Part shown: positions 24,546 through 30,928 of the stretch, piece by piece | Layout: every line of letters starts with the position of its first letter | Numbering within the stretch: position 1 is the stretch's first letter | Assembly: GCF_003049085.1 (NCBI RefSeq) | Contig: NZ_PIQX01000007.1 | Span: forward strand, 1-64,000 | Source of the DNA: Campylobacter concisus | GTDB taxonomy: Bacteria; Campylobacterota; Campylobacteria; Campylobacterales; Campylobacteraceae | DNA: 64,000 nt | Reading direction: 5' to 3' | Notes under the pieces: generated by a model | Databases searched by the model: none | Seen by the model: the letters and a program-made list of their open reading frames with translations, nothing else | What the model was told of the DNA's origin: nothing | Made by a program: the position numbers and the translations under genes

Positions 24546-24656
24546 CTAGCTCCTTTTTTTAAAAAATAAAGCCAACATGCCAAGCGTAAACATAGCACCG
24601 CCTACAAAAGCACAAACAACTACTGCAATAACGCTTAAGGCAAATTGCTCAGTCAT
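24546..24656 (-). CDS. 36-residue single-pass membrane protein
   Basis: The product MTEQFALSVIAVVVCAFVGG followed by AMFTLGMLALFFKKRS has one long hydrophobic helix at about residues 6-31 and a basic tail. The stop lies within the ribosome-binding region of the next gene. It is the first gene of the leftward replication unit and the third tiny membrane protein of the early block. Not recognised; coding status inferred from hydrophobic pattern and spacing. Confidence 0.45.
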   Translation of the reverse strand: MTEQFALSVIAVVVCAFVGGAMFTLGMLALFFKKRS

Positions 24657-24690
24657 CCTAAATCCTTTTTCATCAAATTCACTCTTTTAA

Positions 24691-24735
24691 CTCCTTTGGG
24701 ATATAATCAAATCACGAAACGAAACCCCAAAGGAG
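24691..24735 (+). promoter_or_regulatory. Promoter with flanking inverted repeat for KTSC gene
   Basis: TATAAT at 24702-24707 gives a likely -10 box. It is flanked by a perfect 10-bp inverted repeat: CTCCTTTGGG (24691-24700) and CCCAAAGGAG (24726-24735). The right arm contains the ribosome binding site AAAGGAG of the KTSC gene, and the left arm lies upstream of the likely transcription start, so the repeat is more likely an operator in DNA than an RNA hairpin. Confidence 0.5.
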
Positions 24736-24743
24736 CTAAAACA

Positions 24744-24950
24744 ATGAATATCGTAAAAGTTCAATCCTCCGCAATCGCATACGTCGGATACGACGAAGCC
24801 TCAAAAACCATGCTCGTAAAATTCCACGGGTCAAAACCCGAATATAAATTTTGCGGCGTGCCTAAAAGCGTTTTTAGAGAGCTCATTAGCGCGCCTTCCG
24901 TCGGGACTTATTACCACAAGCACGTAGAGGGTAAATATCTCTGCCCCTAA
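24744..24950 (+). CDS. KTSC domain protein
   Basis: 68 residues. The sequence VQSSAIAYVGYDEASKTMLV, KFHGSKPEYKFCGVPKSVF and SVGTYYHKHVEGKY is a full KTSC domain, a small fold found in phage and bacterial genes and in some cases fused to lysyl-tRNA synthetase; its role is not established. AAAGGAG at 24729-24735 supports the ATG at 24744. It is the only plus-strand gene within the leftward early block, has its own promoter and overlaps the opposite-strand gene at its 3' end by 65 nt. Confidence 0.75.
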   Translation: MNIVKVQSSAIAYVGYDEASKTMLVKFHGSKPEYKFCGVPKSVFRELISAPSVGTYYHKHVEGKYLCP

Positions 24951-25140
24951 TTCGCGAAATAACCGCCAAAAGCGCGTCTAGCTCTTTTAGAATTTCGCAG
25001 TTATCTATGCGCCAACTATAGTCTTCTCGCGGCTGAGTATTTACATCGTCCGTGATTACGCAGTTATGATGAAAAGCAAAATCATGCTCGCATTTCCGTA
25101 ATACGCGCAAAATGCGTCTTTTTAAATTTTCTCTACGCAT
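24886..25140 (-). CDS. Early phage protein, basic, unknown
   Basis: 84 residues, strongly basic at both ends (MRRENLKRRILRVLRKCEHD and the C-terminal CGNKSRRKAR). AAAAGGAG lies 5 nt before the ATG, a strong start, and the gene overlaps the upstream HTH gene by 8 nt. It overlaps the convergent KTSC gene by 65 nt, so the two cannot be expressed fully at once without antisense effects. No domain recognised; could bind nucleic acid. Confidence 0.5.
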   Translation of the reverse strand: MRRENLKRRILRVLRKCEHDFAFHHNCVITDDVNTQPREDYSWRIDNCEILKELDALLAVISRIRGRDIYPLRACGNKSRRKAR

Positions 25141-25399
25141 CGTTTCTCCTTTTACTAAAAATTTCGCCTTGTCCTTGATATATCCAGTTTTGATTGAGGT
25201 TATATTTTTCGGCGAGCTTTATCACCCACTCGTAAGGGATGAGCTTGCGGCCGAAACGCACCTCGTTAAAGATGTATTTCGTGGTTTTTAAAAATCTACA
25301 AATCTTAACCTGCTCCAGTCCGAAAATCAGCCTAATAGCCTCTAGTCTGTCGCCGATAGTCTTGAGCTTGATAACCTCACTTGGATCGCTACGTCTCAT
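25133..25399 (-). CDS. HTH regulator (Cro-like), leftward
   Basis: 88 residues. IKLKTIGDRLEAIRLIFGLE then QVKICRFLKTTKYIFNEVRF is an XRE-type helix-turn-helix, with WVIKLAEKYNLNQNWIYQGQ typical of the last part of phage repressor HTH domains. There is no C-terminal peptidase part. It is the first gene of a leftward unit, diverges from the rightward HTH gene across the control region at 25400-25595 and so would act as the Cro-like half of the switch. AAAAAGGA precedes the ATG. Confidence 0.7.
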   Translation of the reverse strand: MRRSDPSEVIKLKTIGDRLEAIRLIFGLEQVKICRFLKTTKYIFNEVRFGRKLIPYEWVIKLAEKYNLNQNWIYQGQGEIFSKRRNDA

Positions 25400-25452
25400 A
25401 AATAAATCCTTTTTAGTCCAAATTCGCTATAATCTACGGTAAAAATCAAAGC

Positions 25453-25493
25453 TTTTAATTTAAGACTTTTTGTTTTTGCGTCTTAAATTAAAA
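25453..25493. repeat. 14-bp perfect inverted repeat in the control region
   Basis: TTTTAATTTAAGAC (25453-25466) and GTCTTAAATTAAAA (25480-25493) form a perfect 14-bp inverted repeat with a 13-nt T-rich loop. The arms contain the same GTCTTA core as the palindrome at 20921-21208. It lies between divergent HTH regulator genes and may be an operator or a hairpin in a leader RNA. Confidence 0.6.
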
Positions 25494-25499
25494 AAACTT

Positions 25500-25575
25500 A
25501 TTCATTTTTTGAGTGAATTATAACTCATTATGAATTAGATGTCAAGGTTTAGAACTCAAAATATAACTCATTTTA
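25500..25575. promoter_or_regulatory. Operator-like repeats of ACTCATT / GAATTA
   Basis: ATTCATT, GTGAATTATAACTCATT, ATGAATTAG and later ATAACTCATTTTAG are repeated with partial dyad symmetry in the 100 bp before the rightward repressor-like gene. They are typical of phage repressor operators. No half-site has been tested; the boundaries are approximate. Confidence 0.4.
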
Positions 25576-25595
25576 GATTAGGAGGAGCTAAAAAG

Positions 25596-25973
25596 ATGAA
25601 TAGCGGCGAAGAAAAGGTAGCTCAAATGAAGAGAATATTCGATGTAAAAACCGACGAAGAGCTCGCAAACGAAATGGGGGTTAGTATTTTTACGGTTAGA
25701 AACTGGAAGCAAAGAGGCGATGTACCGAAAAAGTACGAGCTCAAAATTTTAAAGGAACAGGGGATAAGGTTGTCCGATACAAAAATTTCGAACAACACTA
25801 ACTCTATAATTGTAAACGGCTCGAATCACGGCAATATAGCCAATGGACATCAAACCGAAGTAAGCACAGAGTTAATGGAACTTATAGAACTTTTCAAAGA
25901 GTACGGCAATAATGCAATACTTAAAAAGTGGAAAAATGAGCTTGAAAATTTAAAAGAAATCATCGGGGAATAA
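25596..25973 (+). CDS. Phage repressor-like HTH protein with NG-rich segment
   Basis: 125 residues. Residues 8-55 are a CI/XRE-type HTH: KTDEELANEMGVSIFTVRNW followed by KQRGDVPKKY. Residues 65-90 form an NG-rich beta-like segment (KISNNTNSIIVNGSNHGNIA), and the last 30 residues are a helix (ELFKEYGNNAILKKWKNELE). It lacks the LexA-like peptidase part of classical CI. The start at 25596 follows AGGAGG at 25580-25585. It is the lysogeny-side regulator of the divergent switch and is followed within 8 nt by a gene whose N-terminus shares the NG-rich segment. Confidence 0.65.
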   Translation: MNSGEEKVAQMKRIFDVKTDEELANEMGVSIFTVRNWKQRGDVPKKYELKILKEQGIRLSDTKISNNTNSIIVNGSNHGNIANGHQTEVSTELMELIELFKEYGNNAILKKWKNELENLKEIIGE

Positions 25974-25981
25974 GGTTATTA

Positions 25982-26614
25982 ATGGGTAAAATTTCGAAAA
26001 ATACGAAAGCAGTTGTTATAAATGGCGACAATAGCGGTGTTGTAAATCTTTTGAATATAAACATGAACATACTTATTCAAGATAAGGAAGAAGCGGCTAA
26101 AGAAAAGATATTGGACGTTGTTAAAGATATAATTGATAATAAAGCCATAACGAAGGAGAATTATCGTTGTTTTTGGCGATATCTTTTAATAACACTATCT
26201 AACAATGAGGAAAAGAAATTAACATATTTTATAAGGTTCTTTAGGATATTGATTATTACAGATTATAAGTTAAGATATTTTATGTTTAAATCATCGTATT
26301 TAAGCTACATAGAGAAAAAAGAAATAATAGACACTGCATTTGACAATATTTTTAATGTTATTTCAAAAGATGATTTAAAAATTCCTAAAAAGTTTGTTGA
26401 ACTAATAAAAGATGAAATTCTGAAATTTGAGGCTGCAAAATCTGTATGCGAGGATATAGTCAAGTATGCTGCACAGCATAAAAGCATAGATGAAACGACT
26501 GGTATTAATTATGATGAAACTTTCTATCACACAAGAATGGATTACAACAAAAAAATGGTTGATTGCTTTGAAATTTTATTTACCGAAAACTATGAAGGTA
26601 GTTTTCTTGATTGA
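25982..26614 (+). CDS. Unknown prophage protein with N-terminal NG-rich motif
   Basis: 210 residues. The first 25 residues (GKISKNTKAVVINGDNSGVV) align closely with the NG-rich segment of the repressor-like protein before it (ISNNTNSIIVNG). The rest is helical and rich in Ile, Phe and Lys, with aromatic stretches such as FFRILIITDYKLRYFMF. No catalytic motif is visible. An operon with the repressor-like gene and a shared segment suggest that the two proteins interact. I do not recognise a family; a toxin or defence effector is one possibility. Confidence 0.55.
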   Translation: MGKISKNTKAVVINGDNSGVVNLLNINMNILIQDKEEAAKEKILDVVKDIIDNKAITKENYRCFWRYLLITLSNNEEKKLTYFIRFFRILIITDYKLRYFMFKSSYLSYIEKKEIIDTAFDNIFNVISKDDLKIPKKFVELIKDEILKFEAAKSVCEDIVKYAAQHKSIDETTGINYDETFYHTRMDYNKKMVDCFEILFTENYEGSFLD

Positions 26615-26681
26615 TTTTTTAACCATATGGCGCCACGCCCCGCTTATGAAGTAGCGTAACATAAAAAGGAAAAAATAAACT

Positions 26682-26918
26682 ATGCTAAAGAAAATTTTAG
26701 CGTGTATGATCGCGCTGTTTGTTTTGGCTAGCGTAGCCGAAGGTGCACAAAGAACGCGAGGCTACATGAAGAAAAACGGAACCTATGTGATGCCGCACTA
26801 TAAAACCAGAAAAGACGGCACAAGACTAAACAACTACAGCACGAAGGGCAACGTAAATCCGTATACGGGTAAAAAGGGGTACAAAGATCCATTTAAAGTA
26901 AGAAGAAGAGGGTTTTAA
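26682..26918 (+). CDS. Small exported Lys-rich protein
   Basis: 78 residues. A signal peptide (MLKKILACMIALFVLASVAE, cleavage after about residue 22) is followed by a short mature part with YMKKNGTYVMPHYKTRKDGT and STKGNVNPYTGKKGY. This 'GTYV-PHY-T--DGT--NNYSTKGNVNPYTGK' pattern occurs in many small exported bacterial proteins of unknown function, often carried on mobile elements. It lies 1 nt before the next exported-protein gene. Confidence 0.7.
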   Translation: MLKKILACMIALFVLASVAEGAQRTRGYMKKNGTYVMPHYKTRKDGTRLNNYSTKGNVNPYTGKKGYKDPFKVRRRGF

Positions 26919-26919
26919 A

Positions 26920-27183
26920 ATGGGTAAATTTGTTTTATTTTTGATGGTTGCAATAAGTTGTTTTGCTTGGGGCGGTTATGATTTAAAAACTGGGGAATGC
27001 GTGGAAATAGGAAAAGGAAATCTTGTAAGGCGTGGGCGAGATATAGAGATATATGACTGCAAGGACGGCAAATATAAGATCGTAAACGTTAAAAGTATAT
27101 CCAAGGTAGGAGGTAGTGTAGAAATAGAAGTATACGACTACGAAAAAAATAAAACTAGAATTTTTGAAATGGAAGGCCGCTAA
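26920..27183 (+). CDS. Exported DUF5334-like protein
   Basis: 87 residues. A signal peptide (MGKFVLFLMVAISCFAWGGY; cleavage about residue 17) is followed by a beta-rich domain: TGECVEIGKGNLVRRGRDIE then YKIVNVKSISKVGGSVEIEV. The 'GNLVR-GRDIEIYD' pattern is that of DUF5334. Periplasmic location is expected; function unknown. It pairs with the preceding exported protein, a pairing common as cargo in prophages and islands. Confidence 0.7.
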   Translation: MGKFVLFLMVAISCFAWGGYDLKTGECVEIGKGNLVRRGRDIEIYDCKDGKYKIVNVKSISKVGGSVEIEVYDYEKNKTRIFEMEGR

Positions 27184-27198
27184 TTGGGAGGAGAGAAT

Positions 27199-27339
27199 AT
27201 GAGTAGCAAAAATCAAGATAGTAAAGTGTTGTTGCAAAAGCGACTTATCCACTTTTTAGAAGATGAATCAAAAACGTCTATGCGTAAATTTGTACAGGTA
27301 ATAGGTGGTGGATATAAAATTTTAGCCATACATGGTTAA
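27199..27339 (+). CDS. 46-residue protein, unknown
   Basis: Starts at ATG 27199 with GGGAGGAG immediately upstream, an unusually strong ribosome binding site. The product is short and basic (MSSKNQDSKVLLQKRLIHFL, later SMRKFVQVIGGGYKILAIHG). No domain recognised. It lies between the exported-protein genes and the serine-protease gene, with a gap of 21 nt to the latter. Confidence 0.5.
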   Translation: MSSKNQDSKVLLQKRLIHFLEDESKTSMRKFVQVIGGGYKILAIHG

Positions 27340-27360
27340 AATACGAAAAGGAGGATGGAT

Positions 27361-28251
27361 ATGGCTAGTTGGGGTGAAATTTTAGATGAGATGGATTTTC
27401 AAGGCGAGTCTGTAGTTGACAAAACAAGAAAAAAGTATATAGAGGGATTATCGAAAGTTACAAATAGGAATACCATTATATACTATTCAGCTTTTTTAAC
27501 AAAATCTTTCGCCGATAATATAGATATTAATGATAGCGATGTAGAAGGTTTTATGGCTGTTATGAATGGAATTGATTGTAGTAAAGGGCTTGATCTTGTT
27601 TTACACACGCCCGGAGGTGATCCTACGGCAGCAGAGTCTATAGTGAATTATTTAAAATCAAAATTTGGGAATAATATAAGAGTAATCGTTCCTCATCTTG
27701 CGATGTCTGCCGGTACGATGATTGCTTGTTCCGCAAAAAGTATAGTGATGGGGAACCACTCAAGTCTTGGACCAACCGATCCACAATTTGGAGGAATACC
27801 AGCGGAGAATATAGCAAGAGATTTTTTTGAAGCAAAAAGAGAAATAAAAGATGACCCAGCAAATATGCCTTACTGGGACATAGTTTTAAGAAAATATCCG
27901 CCGTCCATACTGAGATTGGTCGCAGATGCTATGAGCTTATCTGAAAAATTAGTTAAAGACTGGTTAAGTGCCAATATGTATAATAATTGCAATGAAGTGG
28001 AAAAGGTAAACGATATAGTAGGAAAATTAAACGACCATGGAGAGTCGAAGGTTCATAGTAGGCATTACAGTAAAAAATTTTGTAAAGATATAGGACTAAA
28101 AATAGAGGACTTAGAGGCAGACCAAAATTTGCAAGATGCTGTTTTAAGTGTCCATCACACAATGACTTTAACTTTTGCTAGAACACCTATAACTAAAGTT
28201 ATTGCGAGTAGCACAGGCAACTCTTTTATAAGAACTGCTGAAAGAGGATAG
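27361..28251 (+). CDS. ClpP/SppA-fold serine protease (SDH_sah type)
   Basis: 296 residues from ATG 27361, six nt after AAGGAGG; an in-frame ATG at 27355 overlaps that site's end. About residues 80-130 read LDLVLHTPGGDPTAAESIVN then VIVPHLAMSAGTMIACSAKS, the oxyanion-loop and nucleophile elements of SppA/ClpP-fold proteases, with Ser in MSAGTMIA as nucleophile. SSLGPTDPQFGG follows. This fits the family PF01972. There is no signal peptide, so it is cytoplasmic or membrane-peripheral. Prophage cargo; a role in host defence or protein quality control is inferred. Confidence 0.8.
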   Translation: MASWGEILDEMDFQGESVVDKTRKKYIEGLSKVTNRNTIIYYSAFLTKSFADNIDINDSDVEGFMAVMNGIDCSKGLDLVLHTPGGDPTAAESIVNYLKSKFGNNIRVIVPHLAMSAGTMIACSAKSIVMGNHSSLGPTDPQFGGIPAENIARDFFEAKREIKDDPANMPYWDIVLRKYPPSILRLVADAMSLSEKLVKDWLSANMYNNCNEVEKVNDIVGKLNDHGESKVHSRHYSKKFCKDIGLKIEDLEADQNLQDAVLSVHHTMTLTFARTPITKVIASSTGNSFIRTAERG

Positions 28252-28252
28252 G

Positions 28253-28498
28253 ATGTCAAGATTAGAAAAATTAAAAAAAGATATAGAAGAGATAGAAGAA
28301 ATGTTGCAACTAGAAAAAAAGCACAAAGAGCTTTCTTTTTATGAACAGTATTCAGAAAAGTATAGTAAATTTTTAAAAGATGAGAAGCCTTTTTTTAGAA
28401 ATCCGTTTGAAAAAAATAATAATGTATCTGGGTGTCTTAATAAAATAAAAGAGTCGGATATAAAGAAATACAAATTAGCTGGTGGCTGTGTTGTTTAA
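28253..28498 (+). CDS. Small coiled-coil partner of the serine protease
   Basis: 81 residues. The first 40 are a coiled coil (MSRLEKLKKDIEEIEEMLQL), followed by FRNPFEKNNNVSGCLNKIKE. The start is 1 nt after the protease stop codon, with AGAGGATAGG as the ribosome-binding region, so the two are coupled. A regulator or adaptor of the protease is likely, by position only. Confidence 0.55.
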   Translation: MSRLEKLKKDIEEIEEMLQLEKKHKELSFYEQYSEKYSKFLKDEKPFFRNPFEKNNNVSGCLNKIKESDIKKYKLAGGCVV

Positions 28499-28591
28499 AA
28501 TTTTAAGACCGTTTTTTGCCGCTACTATCTCTATTTGCGCCCTCAGATAAAGCAATCAAACTATTAAATGGAGCACAATTGCTATACCGAT

Positions 28592-28627
28592 GTAAAATAA
28601 TACCTAATATATTACATATTATTTTAC
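28592..28627. terminator. Hairpin between convergent genes
   Basis: GTAAAATAAT (28592-28601) and ATTATTTTAC (28618-28627) form a perfect 10-bp inverted repeat with a 16-nt loop, overlapping the 3' end of the integrase gene. It may be a weak bidirectional terminator between the cargo operon and the integrase; its A+T richness makes the stem unstable. Confidence 0.35.
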
Positions 28628-29818
28628 CAACTCATCCAAATAATCTGCCCACCACTGCATCAACATCTTCATATCTGCTAAATTTTGAGCTCTATTGTAA
28701 GCTTCTCTTACTTTATCCTTGTCCTTGTGTGCAAGGCATCGTTCGATGATGTCAGCATGGCAACCATGTTCATTTCTTTTTTCGTTGGCCATAGTTGAAA
28801 ACATCGCACGAAAGCCATGAGAAACGATCTCATCTTTGCTATATCCCATGCGTCTTAGTGCTGTATTTAACGTATTTTCACTCATTGGACGGCTTTTGGA
28901 TAGTGTACTAGGGAAAAGATACCCTTCGGTGCTTCCGCAAATTTTAGTGTAGTCTTTCAATAAATTTACGACTTGATCGGCTAGTGGTAGTCTAAATGCA
29001 TCTTTCATTTTCATTTTATCTGCTTTTACCGTCCAAATTTTAGCGGATAGATCAAACTCATCCCACTTAGCAGCTCTGACATTAAATGGGCGCATTGCCG
29101 TATAGATCGCAAGATTTAATGCGACTTTTGTTTTTATGTCGCCATTATATCCATCTACTGACGCAAGTAACGTGCGTATCTCGTTTTCATCTGTGATAGT
29201 AGGGAAATTTTTAGGCTTGGCGGTTTTAAAGGCGTATTTGAAATTTATATCGGCTACGACGTTATGAGCGATTATCTCATAGGTGACGGCATATCTAAAA
29301 ATTTGATTTAGCAAGATAAATACACGCTTGATGGTTTCTAAATTTCCAGCTTTCTCTATGATCTTTAAGATGTCTATTATTTCTACTGCTTTTATATTAT
29401 CCAATGGCCGATCGCCTAAATATGGTGCAACGTGCTTGTTAAAAATCAAATTTTGTTTTTTTAAGTAGTTCGGAGTTATGTTCGCGGATTTTATATCTAG
29501 CCATTTTGCAGCGATGTCGTTTAGTGTCGTTTTACTACTCTTTTTACTTACTAGCGGATCAATGCCATCTAGTATCTGAGCGGCGAACTCTCTGCGTTTT
29601 TCTCTGGCGGCTGAGAGACTAAGATCAGGATAATTCCCCAGGGCCATTCGGCGTGTTTTTAATGTAAGAGGACTTTTGTATTCAAGTGCAAAAAATTTAC
29701 GACCGCTTGGCTCGATGAAAATAAATAAATTTTGTCCGTCAGATTTTTTATAAACCTTATCTTTGGGTTTTAAGGCTCTTATAGCTGTGTCCGTCAAGGG
29801 AGGGTTAATTTTTGGCAT
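28619..29818 (-). CDS. Tyrosine integrase, P4-type
   Basis: 399 residues from ATG 29818, preceded by AAAAGGAC; an in-frame ATG at 29839 is less likely. Residues 1-90 are the arm-binding DUF4102 domain (LTDTAIRALKPKDKVYKKSD). Residues 100-200 are the core-binding domain. Residues 210-390 are catalytic, with Arg in YTAMRPFNVRAAKW, HGFRAMFSTMA, LAHKDKDKVREAYNRA, the last containing the likely nucleophile Tyr. P4-type integrases usually recombine into tRNA or tmRNA 3' ends; here ssrA lies 235 bp away. The gene points away from ssrA, leaving the attachment region at its 5' side. Confidence 0.9.
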   Translation of the reverse strand: MPKINPPLTDTAIRALKPKDKVYKKSDGQNLFIFIEPSGRKFFALEYKSPLTLKTRRMALGNYPDLSLSAAREKRREFAAQILDGIDPLVSKKSSKTTLNDIAAKWLDIKSANITPNYLKKQNLIFNKHVAPYLGDRPLDNIKAVEIIDILKIIEKAGNLETIKRVFILLNQIFRYAVTYEIIAHNVVADINFKYAFKTAKPKNFPTITDENEIRTLLASVDGYNGDIKTKVALNLAIYTAMRPFNVRAAKWDEFDLSAKIWTVKADKMKMKDAFRLPLADQVVNLLKDYTKICGSTEGYLFPSTLSKSRPMSENTLNTALRRMGYSKDEIVSHGFRAMFSTMANEKRNEHGCHADIIERCLAHKDKDKVREAYNRAQNLADMKMLMQWWADYLDELVK

Positions 29819-29864
29819 TTTTGTCCTTTTAGTGTCCACAAGCCCCTAAAAATCAAGTAACGAT

Positions 29865-29920
29865 TTTTTACGGATATTTTTTAGCGGACAATATTTTATC
29901 CTTTAAATTATCCGTAAAAA
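29865..29920. repeat. Inverted repeat upstream of integrase
   Basis: TTTTTACGGATA (29865-29876) and TATCCGTAAAAA (29909-29920) are a perfect 12-bp inverted repeat with a 32-bp spacer, 47 bp from the integrase start. It could be integrase arm sites or an operator for integrase expression. Confidence 0.45.
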
Positions 29921-30052
29921 GTCCTTAAAGGCAATTAAAAAGATTTAAAAATATTGAAAACAATTTAAATAAATAATATATATCAAAAGTTGTTCTTATC
30001 GTATTTCTTGAAAGGTTTTTAAAAAGATTGAAATGAATTAAAAAGTATAAAA

Positions 30053-30411
30053 TGGTGGAAGCGAGGGGGATCGAACCCCTGTCCAAAAACAAAATGCATA
30101 CAGCCTCTACACGCTTAGCAAAAGTGAAAATTTCATCTAAAAAGGCTCACTTTCCAAAACCAAAATTTAGACTAAGACTAAAATTTCAGCTAGCAAGCAG
30201 TCACTTTGCGAGCCTACTCTAGCTAAATTACTTGCTTTTGTCCTAGCTAGAATTAGACTAAGCAAGGCTCAACTGAACTTACGCAGCTTTAGCGTAAGCA
30301 GGAGCGAAATTAACGTTGTTTGCGTTTAAATTTAATTTAAGCTTTTTACGCTTTGCTCAAAGCGACGTGCCACCGTACACACTCTGCTCCTGTCGAAGCC
30401 AAGTCGCTCCC
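30053..30411 (-). ncRNA. tmRNA
   Basis: The 5' end GGGAGCGACTTGGCTTCGAC and the 3' end ...GTTCGATCCCCCTCGCTTCCACCA (read on the minus strand) form the tRNA-like acceptor, and the message in the middle encodes the tag ANNVNFAPAYAKAA before a TAA stop. It rescues stalled ribosomes by tagging. The 3' end lies at the prophage boundary, so its last bases are probably contributed by the attachment core and remain intact. Confidence 0.97.
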
Positions 30412-30437
30412 AAAAAATAAAATGGTTAGTGAATTAT

Positions 30438-30842
30438 TTAGTTAAGTTTTGCAGGCACATCAATGATTTTTGGCTCAAGAACGCTAAAATATTCAAAATC
30501 GTTCTCGACGTCATCTTTATATTTATTAAACTGATCGCTAATAAGTAGTAACCAATCTATAAATTTATCATTTGCTGGCCCTTTTAGACTTCTTGCCTCT
30601 TGAGTTATCTCTTCAGCTAAAGTTGTAAGCTTTAATATCGGATCAAGATGCATGAATCCTGCTGCTGATTTAATATTATGAAAAATCCTAGTAAGCTCTA
30701 GGATGCTATCTTTATATTTATCAGCTCTTCCTAAATTTATTATCAAAGGCTCGAGTAAATCGCACATTAAAGCATAGTGAGATAAAAATTCTTCAACTAT
30801 ATCATAAGAGTAATCTATTTCAAGCCTTTTTAATATACCCAT
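30438..30842 (-). CDS. Hpt-like phosphotransfer protein
   Basis: 134 residues from the ATG at 30842, which follows AAGGAC; the in-frame ATG at 30878 lacks one. All helical. LTRIFHNIKSAAGFMHLDPI at about residues 53-72 matches the Hpt signature in which His is phosphorylated and is followed by Lys and a small-residue turn (H-N-I-K-S-A-A-G). Hpt domains pass phosphate between response regulators. No kinase gene is adjacent. Phosphotransfer is inferred, but the key His is present. Confidence 0.7.
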   Translation of the reverse strand: MGILKRLEIDYSYDIVEEFLSHYALMCDLLEPLIINLGRADKYKDSILELTRIFHNIKSAAGFMHLDPILKLTTLAEEITQEARSLKGPANDKFIDWLLLISDQFNKYKDDVENDFEYFSVLEPKIIDVPAKLN

Positions 30843-30928
30843 TTTTATGTCCTTAAGAAATTGGCGTAATTGTAGCAAAAATTTGATAAAATTGTTAGCC
30901 TTTTAGCTAAAAATCCTTGGAGCTTGCA

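Larger units (their letters stand above)
1..30055. mobile_element. Prophage, left end outside window, right end at ssrA
   Basis: The stretch carries lysis genes, large virion proteins, a leftward early block with primase-helicase, HTH regulators and antirepressor, and a tyrosine integrase next to the 3' end of tmRNA. No terminase large subunit, portal or capsid gene is visible; these should lie before position 1. The right boundary is inferred from the integrase and the tmRNA 3' end. I saw no second copy of the tmRNA 3' end inside the window, as expected if the left attachment site is outside it. Confidence 0.9.

Noticed and set aside
28516..28749. ORF opposite the integrase 3' end
   Set aside because: Shadow of the integrase gene; no ribosome binding site.
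1..30055. CRISPR array
   Set aside because: Repeats at 15301-16241 and 20921-21208 are irregular or palindromic and lack constant repeat-spacer length; no cas genes.
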